Shown here in pieces: positions 43,153 to 51,917 of a DNA stretch of 64,000 nucleotides. The notes under the pieces are model-generated. The model saw nothing but the letters and a program-made list of their open reading frames with translations. It did no database searches and was not told where the DNA came from. Every line of letters starts with the position of its first letter. Within the stretch, counting starts at the first letter, position 1. Position numbers and translations under genes: made by a program. The stretch comes from Candidatus Saccharimonadota bacterium (GTDB taxonomy: Bacteria > Patescibacteriota > Saccharimonadia > Saccharimonadales > Saccharimonadaceae): assembly GCA_017524405.1 (NCBI GenBank), contig JAFWSJ010000014.1, positions 191,623 through 255,622 on the forward strand, in the 5' to 3' direction.

Positions 43153-43887
43153 ATGATAATTTTCTCTGATTTTGATGGGACTCTTTTCTTTCGTCATGAT
43201 GAAGAAAAAACGAACCGGAACGTCGAGGCACTGAAAAGATGGAGAGCGGCCGGCAATCAGTTTTGTGTAATAACCGGGCGCGGCTACGCTTCCGTAATGA
43301 GACAAATGCCAGAGATTGCGGACCTTTGCGACTATTATATTCTCAATAATGGATCCGTCGTGCTGGACGGGAACGGCAACCTGCTGACTAGCTTTCCTTT
43401 CGAACCAGAAATCGTCTCAAAACTCGAGCAATATGCAGAAACTCTTGCAGAAAAACCGGTGCTTTTCTACTTTACGCCAAATTATGAAGGCTTCGAGCCG
43501 ACTAGGGACGGCACCACGATGGTGCGTTTCTGGTTCAAGGATGCGAGCTTATGCGCGGGCGTCGCGAAACAGATTACCGAGCTATTTGGAACCCCTGCGT
43601 TCGTGCAAGCCAATGCAGTATCAGACCGCAAAGAGCTCGTCGGCAGGACTGGCTTCGTCGAAATCATTTCTAGCAATTCCGATAAAAGTGCCGCAATACA
43701 TTCTCTAGAAGAATCGGGTCACATTAGTCGATCGGATATTATTACCGTTGGCGACGGGCTAAATGACCGCTTGATGGTGGTTGACTATGACGGGTTCGCA
43801 ATCGAAGGCTCTGAGCTTTCGGCTATGGCTCCCGAACTCAGAACAACTTCTTCTATAGCCTCCATCGTCGACGAGACAAATCGGTAA
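43153..43887 (+). CDS. Cof-type HAD phosphatase
   Basis: 244 residues. HAD fold with motif I DFDGTLFF (first Asp is the nucleophile), motif II ITGRGYAS, a C2-type cap domain in the middle and motif IV GDGLNDRLMV. Such enzymes dephosphorylate sugar phosphates or flavin mononucleotide; the substrate is not predictable. Lies divergently from alaS, 21 nt before mnmA, which has its own -10 box. Confidence 0.9.
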   Translation: MIIFSDFDGTLFFRHDEEKTNRNVEALKRWRAAGNQFCVITGRGYASVMRQMPEIADLCDYYILNNGSVVLDGNGNLLTSFPFEPEIVSKLEQYAETLAEKPVLFYFTPNYEGFEPTRDGTTMVRFWFKDASLCAGVAKQITELFGTPAFVQANAVSDRKELVGRTGFVEIISSNSDKSAAIHSLEESGHISRSDIITVGDGLNDRLMVVDYDGFAIEGSELSAMAPELRTTSSIASIVDETNR

Positions 43888-43895
43888 TTTTATTG

Positions 43896-43901
43896 TATAA
43901 T
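43896..43901 (+). promoter_or_regulatory. -10 box of mnmA (leaderless)
   Basis: TATAAT ending 7 nt before the ATG at 43909; it overlaps the stop region of the HAD gene. Confidence 0.55.
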
Positions 43902-43908
43902 ATATAAA

Positions 43909-44934
43909 ATGAAAGTCTTCTTAGGCATGTCTGGTGGCGTCGATTCGGCCGTTTCGGCCTATCTTTTGCAGCAGCAAGGCTACGAGGTCATCGGCGTCTA
44001 CATGAAGAACTGGTCCAAGAATCTCCCCGGTATGAAGTGTCCGTGGGCCGAGGATCTTGCCGACGCCAAGCGCGTTGCGGTGAAGCTCGGCATCGATTTC
44101 CGCGTGTTCGATTTCGAAAAAGAGTATAAGCAAAAAGTTGTCGACTATATGCTCGCGGAATATAAAAAAGGCAACACGCCGAACCCGGATATCATGTGCA
44201 ACCAGGAGATTAAATTCAAGCTCTTCGCCGAGACGGCGTTTGAGCAAGGTGCAGATAGAATTGCGACTGGCCACTACGCCCAAACGGACGGCAAAAATCT
44301 ATTGAAGGCGATCGACGAGAACAAAGACCAAACTTATTTCCTATATCGCATCACAGAAGATGCCATTTCTAAAACGTTTTTCCCGGTAGGCGGCATGATG
44401 AAGACTGAGGTCAAGGCGCTAGCCAAAAAACTCGGGCTCTCCGTCGCTCATAAAAAGGAGTCGATGGGCGTTTGCTTCGTCGGTGAAGCGAATATGCGCG
44501 ATTTTCTCTCTGAATTTATCGAAACTAAACCGGGCGAAATACGCGAACTCGAAACCGACAAAGTTCTCGGCACGCACGATGGCGCGATTTTCTACACACT
44601 TGGCCAGCGCCACGGCCTTAACCTAAAAGACGGCCTTCCATACTATGTTGTAAGGAAGAATATGAAAACGAATACCATTTTCGTTTCTCGAAATCTCAAG
44701 GCTCTTTCGCTCTGGAAAAAAGAAATCGAGTTAAAGGACGTCATTCTCCGTGGCGGCGACGATGGGCATAATATTGAGGCCCGCATTCGCCATCGCGCCC
44801 CACTCGTAAAGGCCGACTATGACGCCAAAACTCACAAATTAACGTTCGCCGAAGAACAAAAATCGCTCACCCCAGGACAATCCGTGGTATTTTATCGCGA
44901 AAATGTCTGTCTTGGCGGCGGCATTATATGCTAA
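43909..44934 (+). CDS. mnmA: tRNA-specific 2-thiouridylase MnmA
   Basis: 341 residues. It thiolates U34 in tRNAs for Lys, Glu and Gln. The PP-loop SGGVDSAVSAYLL is at the start, the catalytic cysteines are in MCNQEIKFK and GVCFVGEANM, and the C-terminal barrel ends with LTPGQSVVFY. The sulfur donor would come from the cysteine desulfurase encoded at 50698-51858. The next gene begins 31 nt downstream with its own ribosome binding site. Confidence 0.96.
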   Translation: MKVFLGMSGGVDSAVSAYLLQQQGYEVIGVYMKNWSKNLPGMKCPWAEDLADAKRVAVKLGIDFRVFDFEKEYKQKVVDYMLAEYKKGNTPNPDIMCNQEIKFKLFAETAFEQGADRIATGHYAQTDGKNLLKAIDENKDQTYFLYRITEDAISKTFFPVGGMMKTEVKALAKKLGLSVAHKKESMGVCFVGEANMRDFLSEFIETKPGEIRELETDKVLGTHDGAIFYTLGQRHGLNLKDGLPYYVVRKNMKTNTIFVSRNLKALSLWKKEIELKDVILRGGDDGHNIEARIRHRAPLVKADYDAKTHKLTFAEEQKSLTPGQSVVFYRENVCLGGGIIC

Positions 44935-44965
44935 AATATACATAAGTAATTTAGCGGAGGTGGAC

Positions 44966-45625
44966 GTGTTCTATCCTAGCCGACAGGCTTTAGGAGATCA
45001 GTTGGCTTTGAAACTAAATCAGTACAAGGATACTGATACGATTATTTTTTGCCTCAAGAAAAGTTCCCTTCTTTCTTGTATTGAATTAGCCGCGCATCTG
45101 CACGCCTACATCTATGTTCTTCAATACGCCGAAGTTCCAGATCCATTTGATATCACTCGCAGCCTCGGCGCGGTGACCGAAAAAGGCGAGTTCGTCGTGA
45201 ACCCAGACATTAGCCAAGGCGAATACGAATACATTTCTACCGACTTCATGAGCCTAATTGAGGAGCGCAAACGCGAAGCATTCTCTGAAATTAACGGCGA
45301 AAGAAATCCGAATCCGACTTTTAACCTTGCCGCCTTCAATAACCGCAACGTCATTTTATTCGCAGACATTCTTCAGACTTCATTCCAGATCGAGGTTGCA
45401 CTCGAAATTCTCAAAGCTTATTCGCCGGCCGTTATTAGTGGCGCCGTCGGGAACATTTCCAGCCAGGTTTCCGACAAGTTCCTAATTGAAACCGATGGCT
45501 GTACTTACATGGATATCTTGCAGAATAATTTTTTCGACGATTCGCATTATTTCGATCAGCCGGACAATTATACCGAGGAAGATAAAATTAATATGGCAAA
45601 TAACATAAGTTTGTATTGGGCATAA
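44966..45625 (+). CDS. COG1926-like phosphoribosyltransferase-fold protein, loop degenerate
   Basis: 219 residues. The start is a GTG with GGAGG 5 nt upstream; upstream in-frame ATGs lie inside mnmA. The opening FYPSRQALGDQLALKLNQ and the segment SLGAVTEKGEFVVNPDIS follow the pattern of COG1926 predicted phosphoribosyltransferases. However, where the PRPP loop (a DDG-ATG type sequence) is expected, the protein reads ILFADILQTS, so catalysis is doubtful. It lies 13 nt before the MoxR gene and may be the first gene of that operon. Confidence 0.7.
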   Translation: MFYPSRQALGDQLALKLNQYKDTDTIIFCLKKSSLLSCIELAAHLHAYIYVLQYAEVPDPFDITRSLGAVTEKGEFVVNPDISQGEYEYISTDFMSLIEERKREAFSEINGERNPNPTFNLAAFNNRNVILFADILQTSFQIEVALEILKAYSPAVISGAVGNISSQVSDKFLIETDGCTYMDILQNNFFDDSHYFDQPDNYTEEDKINMANNISLYWA

Positions 45626-45638
45626 GAGAGGAGAAAAA

Positions 45639-46637
45639 ATGGACCAAAACAACAGATTAACCGAAAGTGAGCTCGCCGACGCATCGCGCATCATCGGCAA
45701 GCTAGAAGTCGCCTACAGCAAGAAGGTCGTAGGCCAGCAAGAGCTATGTCTCGCAATGCAAGTCGCATTGATTGCGGGCGGCCACGTCTTGCTCGAGTCC
45801 CTACCGGGTCTCGCAAAAACTTTGGCAGCAAAGACAATTGCCGAAGCATCGAATGGTAGCTTCAGCCGCATCCAGTGTACGCCGGACTTGCTCCCGAGCG
45901 ACATCATTGGCACCCAGATTTATAACTATAACAGCGGCAACTTCGAAACGAAGATTGGCCCAGTGCACGCGAATTTCGTACTCCTCGATGAAATTAACCG
46001 CTCTAGCGCCAAGACTCAATCCGCCATGCTCGAAGCGATGCAGGAACGCCAGGTTTCCGTCGGCGGCGTCGTCTACAAGATGCCAGAGCCGTTCGTCGTT
46101 CTCGCTACGCAGAACCCAATCGAACAGGAAGGCACTTATGAGCTCCCAGAAGCTCAGCTCGACCGCTTCCTCCTAAAGGAAGTTATCAACTACCCAAGCC
46201 GCGACGAAGAAATGCAGATTTTGAACTACAGCCTCGCCGGTTTCACTACTACCGCCCTCAGCGACACTGAGCGCCTTACGACCGACGCAATCAAGCAGCT
46301 TCAGTCTTACGCGAAGCGCGTCGTCGTCGACGATTCGATTAAGAACTACATCGTGAACATCGTCACGGCAACTCGCAACCCACGTGCTGTGATTGATAGC
46401 AATCTTGCTCGTTACGTCGAATACGGCGTCAGCCCACGCGGTAGCATTGCTCTCCTCCAAGTCGCCCAGGCTCTCGCCCTCATTGATGGCCGTGCTTATG
46501 TCACGCCTGATGACGTCAAGCGTCTCCGCCACGCCGCGCTCCGCCACCGCATTATCCTTAACTTCGAAGCAGCCGCTGACGACGTTCATACTGAAGCAAT
46601 CATTGACGCAATCTTTAATAGGATCCAGACTCCATAA
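45639..46637 (+). CDS. MoxR-family AAA+ ATPase
   Basis: 332 residues. MoxR ATPases act as chaperones for VWA-domain partners. Walker A is the family variant ESLPGLAKT (53-61), Walker B FVLLDEINR (113-121), sensor motif VLATQNPIEQEGTYELPEAQLDRF, and a C-terminal lid domain (VSPRGSIALLQVAQALA). GAGAGGAG precedes the ATG. It heads the operon with DUF58, a DUF4381-like gene, two VWA proteins and a TPR-like protein, the standard order of this system. Confidence 0.95.
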   Translation: MDQNNRLTESELADASRIIGKLEVAYSKKVVGQQELCLAMQVALIAGGHVLLESLPGLAKTLAAKTIAEASNGSFSRIQCTPDLLPSDIIGTQIYNYNSGNFETKIGPVHANFVLLDEINRSSAKTQSAMLEAMQERQVSVGGVVYKMPEPFVVLATQNPIEQEGTYELPEAQLDRFLLKEVINYPSRDEEMQILNYSLAGFTTTALSDTERLTTDAIKQLQSYAKRVVVDDSIKNYIVNIVTATRNPRAVIDSNLARYVEYGVSPRGSIALLQVAQALALIDGRAYVTPDDVKRLRHAALRHRIILNFEAAADDVHTEAIIDAIFNRIQTP

Positions 46638-46640
46638 CAA

Positions 46641-47528
46641 ATGGCCGGCTATCTCGTAAAAGTTCGTAAGAAGATGAACATCATCACGCAGCGACGCGTG
46701 AGAAATGTTCTGACCGGTAACTACGGTTCTGTCTTTAAAGGCCGCAGTATCGATTTTGACGATTTACGAGAATACGTCTATGGCGACGACATTAAAGATA
46801 TCGACTGGAAGGCCTCTGCGCGTTCCCGCTCGATTATGATTCGCCGCTATGTTGCAGTACGTAAGCACAACATTCTTCTCGTGGCCGATAACGGCAACAC
46901 GATGGCGACGCTCGCGCCAAGTGGCGAAAGCAAACAGGAGATTGCGACTTTCTGCGCCGGCGTCATGAGTTATATCGCGATTCATCATGGCGATTATATC
47001 GGCATCGTTTACGGCAACAAAGCCGAAAACAAACGTTTCGCACTAAAAGAAGACGCCGCTTATGCCGAAAATTTCCTCGGCAAGTACGCGAAGTCAATGC
47101 AACTCGAAGGCGCGCCGAGCGACCTGAATTCCCTGCTCAGCTACGTGTCAAAGACCTACCGCGAACGCTGTTTCTTAATGCTTATCACGGATGCGGACGG
47201 CATTAGCCGCGTCGAGCCAGATTTACTCAGAAGATTACATGCCCGCAACGAAATCATGGTCATCGTGGTCGAAGATTCCCCGCTCACGAACCAATTACTT
47301 GTCTCGAGCGACACAGTCGAAATCGAGGGCAAGCTTCGCCTTTCGCAGTATCTTCGTAAAAACAAGCGCCTAAGCAAAGCCGAGAAAGCCTATCGCGACG
47401 CTCAGCGCGTCGGTGTGCGCAAAAGCCTGCGCCGCATGGGGATTGTTTGCTGTTTTGTCGATAGCGTCGATCATGCTATTCCGAGAATCGTAACTATGCT
47501 GGAGGAGCAAAAACATGTCCGGAAGTAG
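46641..47528 (+). CDS. DUF58 protein with altered MIDAS motif
   Basis: 295 residues. The DUF58 core is clear: GRSIDFDDLREYVYGDDIKDIDWKASARS (35-63) followed by LLVADNGNTMATL. In typical members this last segment carries a DxSxS metal site; here it is D83-N-G-N-T, so metal binding may be weak. The gene starts 3 nt after MoxR and is cytoplasmic; the DUF4381-like gene overlaps its end by 14 nt. Presumed to act with MoxR and the VWA proteins at the membrane. Confidence 0.92.
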   Translation: MAGYLVKVRKKMNIITQRRVRNVLTGNYGSVFKGRSIDFDDLREYVYGDDIKDIDWKASARSRSIMIRRYVAVRKHNILLVADNGNTMATLAPSGESKQEIATFCAGVMSYIAIHHGDYIGIVYGNKAENKRFALKEDAAYAENFLGKYAKSMQLEGAPSDLNSLLSYVSKTYRERCFLMLITDADGISRVEPDLLRRLHARNEIMVIVVEDSPLTNQLLVSSDTVEIEGKLRLSQYLRKNKRLSKAEKAYRDAQRVGVRKSLRRMGIVCCFVDSVDHAIPRIVTMLEEQKHVRK

Positions 47529-47991
47529 TTTCTATTACGGCCAGATTAGTTATTCACCGCTCTGGCTAACGATTGGTCTCGGCCTCATTATTATTGCGGC
47601 TTCGGTTATCCTCGTCATCTTCCGTATCACGCGCCGCCGCAACATCAAGACACTCAGCACGCTGCGCATTCAGGCGCCAAAAGTCATCAATATGAATGTG
47701 CTGCGCAATAAATACATCAAGCTTATCAATCAAACTGAGGACCGCTTTATCCGCCGTCAAATCAAGGCCTCAGTCGCGCATCAGCAGCTAAGCTTGCTCG
47801 TACGCCTCTTCTACTATGAAGGTATGGGCTTCCACGCAGACGTGATGACGCTCGACGATCTCAAAAAATCGAATTACAAACGTCTCGTCAAGCTCGTCGA
47901 TCAGTATTATCCATCCGAGTTCGATAAGCTCGAGAATGGTGCGGTTTCACAGTCCGCCCAGCGCGCTCGAGAGATTGTGAGGGACGAATAA
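47515..47991 (+). CDS. DUF4381-like single-pass membrane protein
   Basis: 158 residues: one membrane segment (about 16-38) close to the N-terminus and a basic then helical cytoplasmic part. The size, topology and place between DUF58 and the first VWA gene match the DUF4381 partner in MoxR operons, a position-based call. GGAGGAG inside the DUF58 gene is the ribosome binding site. Confidence 0.75.
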   Translation: MSGSSFYYGQISYSPLWLTIGLGLIIIAASVILVIFRITRRRNIKTLSTLRIQAPKVINMNVLRNKYIKLINQTEDRFIRRQIKASVAHQQLSLLVRLFYYEGMGFHADVMTLDDLKKSNYKRLVKLVDQYYPSEFDKLENGAVSQSAQRAREIVRDE

Positions 47992-47992
47992 T

Positions 47993-48970
47993 ATGCGTTA
48001 CTTCTGGATGCTTTTCTTGACGCCACTCGCAATCGGCATTATTGCAACGGTTTTCATTTATATTCAAAAAACGCGCAAAAAATCGCGCGACATTAGCAAG
48101 ATGGCCGTGATTGCGCACACGAAAGTCATTAAGGAGCTCCCGGCATATAAGGCCGCTGAGCGGCACTACCACATCCTTCTGGCTCTAGCGATTGTCTGCC
48201 TCATTACGGCGCTATTCTCGACAACCGTTTTGGCTTCCCGCCCACTCAAGGGCGAGCTCGGCAAGTCGCGCAATAAGTCCCGCGACATAATCTTGTGTAT
48301 GGACGTAAGTGGCTCACTCGAGAGTTACCAAAAAGCAATTCTCGGGTATTACAAGTCAATCATTAAGCAGCTCGAGGGCGAACGAATCGGCATCACGGTC
48401 TTCGATGGCAGACCAGCTAATATCATTCCGCTCAGTGACGACTACGACACGCTTTACGACATGATCGATGACCTAGAAAATAGCAATCTCAAAGATTATA
48501 TTGCGACGCTCAACGCAGGCGGGCTCACATCGCAAATCGGCACTGGCCTGATCGGCTGCGTAAATAGCTTCGACAATCTCACGAGCGACAACCGCCCGCA
48601 AAGCATCATTTTGTCGACGGACAATATTTCTACCAATACGGACGTCAATCTTCTCCAAGCCGCAAACTACGCAAAGAGTTACGGCGTCAGAGTATATGGC
48701 ATTCTTGTGAACGAAGAGAGTCATGAAAGCGCCGTCGCTTCATTCCATTCCTCGATCGCCGCAACTGGAGGAATTTACGACGAGCTTAAACGCAGCAATG
48801 GTCTCGATGGCGAAGCAAAACGAATCGTTGAGGCCATCAACACTCAGGAAAAAGAAATTCATGAAGGCGCAAGCGAATATACATATAGCGATTCTCCAGA
48901 AATCTGGATGTTCATCGCCGCCGCAAGCGCTATCGCTTTCCTAATCGTAGTCTGGAGGTTGCGCCTATGA
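47993..48970 (+). CDS. VWA-domain membrane protein (BatA/BatB-like), first copy
   Basis: 325 residues. Two N-terminal membrane segments (about 4-24 and 60-82), an external or cytoplasmic VWA domain with the intact metal site IILCMDVSGSLESY and a Thr in GGLTSQIGTG, and a C-terminal membrane segment (about 303-322). It probably binds a partner through the metal site under control of MoxR. GAGGG precedes the ATG; the next gene overlaps its stop (ATGA). Confidence 0.92.
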   Translation: MRYFWMLFLTPLAIGIIATVFIYIQKTRKKSRDISKMAVIAHTKVIKELPAYKAAERHYHILLALAIVCLITALFSTTVLASRPLKGELGKSRNKSRDIILCMDVSGSLESYQKAILGYYKSIIKQLEGERIGITVFDGRPANIIPLSDDYDTLYDMIDDLENSNLKDYIATLNAGGLTSQIGTGLIGCVNSFDNLTSDNRPQSIILSTDNISTNTDVNLLQAANYAKSYGVRVYGILVNEESHESAVASFHSSIAATGGIYDELKRSNGLDGEAKRIVEAINTQEKEIHEGASEYTYSDSPEIWMFIAAASAIAFLIVVWRLRL

Positions 48971-49953
48971 TTTTCCGACCAATTGTTCCAATCGCCTGGA
49001 TCCTAATCGCTGCTGTATTACTCCTTGGGTTCACAGTATTCTGCATCGTAAAAAAGTCTATGCGTCACGGCCACATCTTCCGCCGCATCGCAATCGTTGC
49101 CCTCATCCTCCTCGCTTTCTCAAGACCGATGGCTGGCAGCGAGAATATCGAGCGCATCGTCAGTGATCTCAATCTTTTCTTCGTCGTCGACAATAGCGGC
49201 AGCATGGTGACGAAGGACATGGAAGGCGGCGAGCGCTATCGCTACGAAGTGGCCAAGGCGGACATAAAGAAAATCATCAAAACCTTCCCGGGCGCCAGAT
49301 ATAGCATGGTTGTGCTAGACTACGACATCTACCAGTCGCTCCCACTGACGAGCGACGCATCAATGGCGATGTCCGCCGCTGACGCCCTGCGCCCACGCAA
49401 GAGCAACGCGACTGCCGGTACTGACCTCGCAGACTTGCTAGACTTCGCCGCAAAGCGAATCGAAAAATATAACAAGCGGAACCCAGATCGACGCAGCATC
49501 CTCTTCCTTCTGACGGACGGCGAGGAGTCTAGCGAGAAGCCGACCGAATTACCAGAAAACCTTTCTGGCGAATTGTCGGGTGGCGTCGTTATCGGTTACG
49601 GCACGGAAGAAGGCGGCAGAGTAAACCGCATTTCGAACGAAAACCAAGTCCTCGAGAATGAGTTCATCCGCGAAAATACTATGAGCGACGAATACCATAT
49701 TTCAAAACTCAATGCAGAGAATCTAAAAAGGATTTCCGAAAAGTTAAACGCGCGCTACGTGCGACGTGACGATACGGGCGAACTGCCAAAAGACCTCGAC
49801 GATTACTTCTGGAGCAACACAAGAAATACCGAGAGTACGACCGGAAAAATCGATCTGTACTGGATAATTGCAGTCGCCATTATCGGCCTGTTGCTCTGGG
49901 ACGCAACCGTTATCGCGCATAAGTTAGCACTCGAAAGGAAGGCGGTGAAATGA
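48967..49953 (+). CDS. VWA-domain membrane protein (BatA/BatB-like), second copy
   Basis: 328 residues. N-terminal membrane segments (about 7-27 and 38-55), VWA domain with metal site LFFVVDNSGSMVTKD, Thr in TAGTDLADLL and Asp in LLTDGEES, and a C-terminal membrane segment (about 297-316). More canonical than the first copy. Its ATG overlaps the preceding stop, with GGAGG upstream, and its stop overlaps the next ATG. Confidence 0.93.
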   Translation: MIFRPIVPIAWILIAAVLLLGFTVFCIVKKSMRHGHIFRRIAIVALILLAFSRPMAGSENIERIVSDLNLFFVVDNSGSMVTKDMEGGERYRYEVAKADIKKIIKTFPGARYSMVVLDYDIYQSLPLTSDASMAMSAADALRPRKSNATAGTDLADLLDFAAKRIEKYNKRNPDRRSILFLLTDGEESSEKPTELPENLSGELSGGVVIGYGTEEGGRVNRISNENQVLENEFIRENTMSDEYHISKLNAENLKRISEKLNARYVRRDDTGELPKDLDDYFWSNTRNTESTTGKIDLYWIIAVAIIGLLLWDATVIAHKLALERKAVK

Positions 49954-50717
49954 TAGATCTCGATCCAGCAATTGTCGACCAAGAAACCCTGCGCAAGAAG
50001 CGTCGCAAAAAGCTCTTGCTCATTAGCTTGGGCCCAGAAATCGTCCTCGTTATAGCAGGCATTTTCTTCCTCCGCCCAGTCTGCGCCGACATTCTTTACC
50101 GCATGAATTTCGACAGCCAAAGTGGCGGCGCTATTGCAATCGCGAAGATGCAGCAATTCGCAAACTTACTCGAGCCGTATATCGCATATTACAATGCGGG
50201 CACTGCGAATATTCAGCAAAACAACGCAAAGGAAGCGGAAAAGGAGTTGCGCCAAAGCCTAGCTAACAATCCGCCTCAGCACAAAGTCTGCCACGTCCGC
50301 GTCAACCTTTCATATAGTATCGAAATGCAAGCCGATGACGCACGAGCGAACGAGCGTCTCGATGAAGCGCTAGCCCTTCTTAGCAAGGCCGAGGGCGTGC
50401 TTTATGAAAACGGCTGTGCGTCAAAAGACAACGCAAAAGAACCGTCGAAGGACAGCCATGCCGAAGAGGCCAAAAAGCGCATCAACGGCAAACGCAATCA
50501 AGTCATTTCATCGATCGACAGCAACTACGACGAAGAAAGTAGCGGCAATGAAAACAAGAGCGGATCGGATCTAGACTCGCAAAAAGTCGAAACGATTCGT
50601 AATATGATCGAAAGCGGCCCAGAAATCCGCAACATGCTTCGCGACAACTCATTCTATGGCGCCGGCAATATGGGTGGCGGAGACAGCAATTACAATACTA
50701 TGCCTGACCGCTGGTAA
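49950..50717 (+). CDS. BatC-like membrane protein with TPR-type repeats
   Basis: 255 residues: a membrane segment at about 22-50, then a helical domain with TPR character (YNAGTANIQQNNAKEAEKELRQSLANNPP, DEALALLSKAEG) and a low-complexity Ser/Asn/Gly end. BatC proteins of Bat operons have this layout. ATGA coupling to the second VWA gene. The end overlaps the convergent cysteine desulfurase gene by 20 nt. Confidence 0.85.
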   Translation: MIDLDPAIVDQETLRKKRRKKLLLISLGPEIVLVIAGIFFLRPVCADILYRMNFDSQSGGAIAIAKMQQFANLLEPYIAYYNAGTANIQQNNAKEAEKELRQSLANNPPQHKVCHVRVNLSYSIEMQADDARANERLDEALALLSKAEGVLYENGCASKDNAKEPSKDSHAEEAKKRINGKRNQVISSIDSNYDEESSGNENKSGSDLDSQKVETIRNMIESGPEIRNMLRDNSFYGAGNMGGGDSNYNTMPDRW

Positions 50718-51858
50718 GACGTTTTTGCTCAGCTTTAACAACTTCAATGATGCTTTTTGCGGCTTCTTCTAAGTCCTGCTCGGAAGTTGGTGCACCGAGA
50801 GTAATGCGCAAAGAACCGGCAATCGCTTTATCGTCTAGGCCAATTGCGGTCAGTGTCGCAGACTTTTCGCCCTTGCTCGCGGCGCAAGCCGCACCGGTCG
50901 AAACGTAGACGCCGCGCATTTCGAGCGCAAAAATCAAACGCTCAGCATCGAGGCCAGGAAGGCTAATCGGCATGAAATTCGGAAGACGAGTTTTGTCTTT
51001 GCCGAGAAATACAATATCATCACCGAGTTCATCTGATAGTAGCTTGCGGAATTTTGCTACGAGATTTTGAAGGCGTTTGCGTTCGCCGTTTAGATGTTTC
51101 TCTGCTTCGAGAATTGCAGTCGCAAAAGCAATCGTGGCCGGAACGTTTTCCGTACCGCTGCGAAGCCCCATCTCCTGTCCGCCGCCATAAAGCTGCGGTG
51201 AGAGACGAACTTGATGGCCGACATAGAGCGCGGCGATGCCCTTCGGGCCGTAGACTTTTGCGGCATTAATCGTCAGAAGATCAACGCCAAGGCGAGCGAC
51301 TTTTACTTCCATGAGTCCTAGCCCCTGCGAGGCGTCACTATGAAAATACAAAGGCGTTTTTTCGCCGGCAATTGCACGACGCGTGCGCTCTTCGGCGATA
51401 AGTCGCGAAATGTCCGAGAGCGGCTGAATCGTTCCGAGCTCACTACTAGCAAGACAAACCGACACGAGCTGAGTTTTCGAACTGAGCTTCTTTTTAAAAT
51501 CCTCGAGATCGACGCGACCATTCTGATCAACGGAAATAATTTGGCATTTTTTGCGAGACGCATTGGCGCGAATCGATGGATGCTCGACGGCGGAGATTAA
51601 CACCTCAGCATCGTCCGGCACTGCCGCGAAAACGAGACTATTTGCTTCCGTCGCGCCAGAAGTCATTACGAGATCAACGCCCTTAGCACCAATCACGTGA
51701 GCGATACTGTCTTTCGCGGCCTCATAATCGTGACGTGTTTCGACGGCCGGAAGATAAGCGGCGGACGGATTGAAAAATTTCTCATCAAAATACGGGAGCA
51801 TTGCTTCTTTGGCCTTTTTTGAGACCGGCGTTGCTGCCGCATAATCGAGATAAATCAT
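50698..51858 (-). CDS. iscS: Cysteine desulfurase (NifS/IscS family)
   Basis: 386 residues, PLP enzyme that takes sulfur from cysteine for tRNA thiolation and Fe-S clusters. Motifs: MIYLDYAAATPVSKKAKEAM, MTSGATEANSLVFA, SAVEHPSIR with the PLP-stacking His, SDASQGLG, the PLP lysine in NAAKVYGPKGIAA, and the active Cys in TGAACAASKGE. The ATG is 7 nt after TATAAT. Single-gene unit divergent from the MFS gene; likely sulfur donor for MnmA. Confidence 0.95.
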   Translation of the reverse strand: MIYLDYAAATPVSKKAKEAMLPYFDEKFFNPSAAYLPAVETRHDYEAAKDSIAHVIGAKGVDLVMTSGATEANSLVFAAVPDDAEVLISAVEHPSIRANASRKKCQIISVDQNGRVDLEDFKKKLSSKTQLVSVCLASSELGTIQPLSDISRLIAEERTRRAIAGEKTPLYFHSDASQGLGLMEVKVARLGVDLLTINAAKVYGPKGIAALYVGHQVRLSPQLYGGGQEMGLRSGTENVPATIAFATAILEAEKHLNGERKRLQNLVAKFRKLLSDELGDDIVFLGKDKTRLPNFMPISLPGLDAERLIFALEMRGVYVSTGAACAASKGEKSATLTAIGLDDKAIAGSLRITLGAPTSEQDLEEAAKSIIEVVKAEQKRLTSGQA

Positions 51859-51865
51859 GCCCTAT

Positions 51866-51871
51866 ATTATA
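51866..51871 (-). promoter_or_regulatory. -10 box of iscS (leaderless)
   Basis: TATAAT preceded by ATTG, 7 nt before the ATG at 51858. Confidence 0.55.
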
Positions 51872-51905
51872 CAATAATCGCCCCAGATAGAAAGCTTAAG
51901 CGTGT

Positions 51906-51911
51906 TATAAT
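51906..51911 (+). promoter_or_regulatory. -10 box of the MFS gene (leaderless)
   Basis: TATAAT preceded by AAGCGTGT, 6 nt before the ATG at 51918. Confidence 0.55.
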
Positions 51912-51917
51912 TATTGC

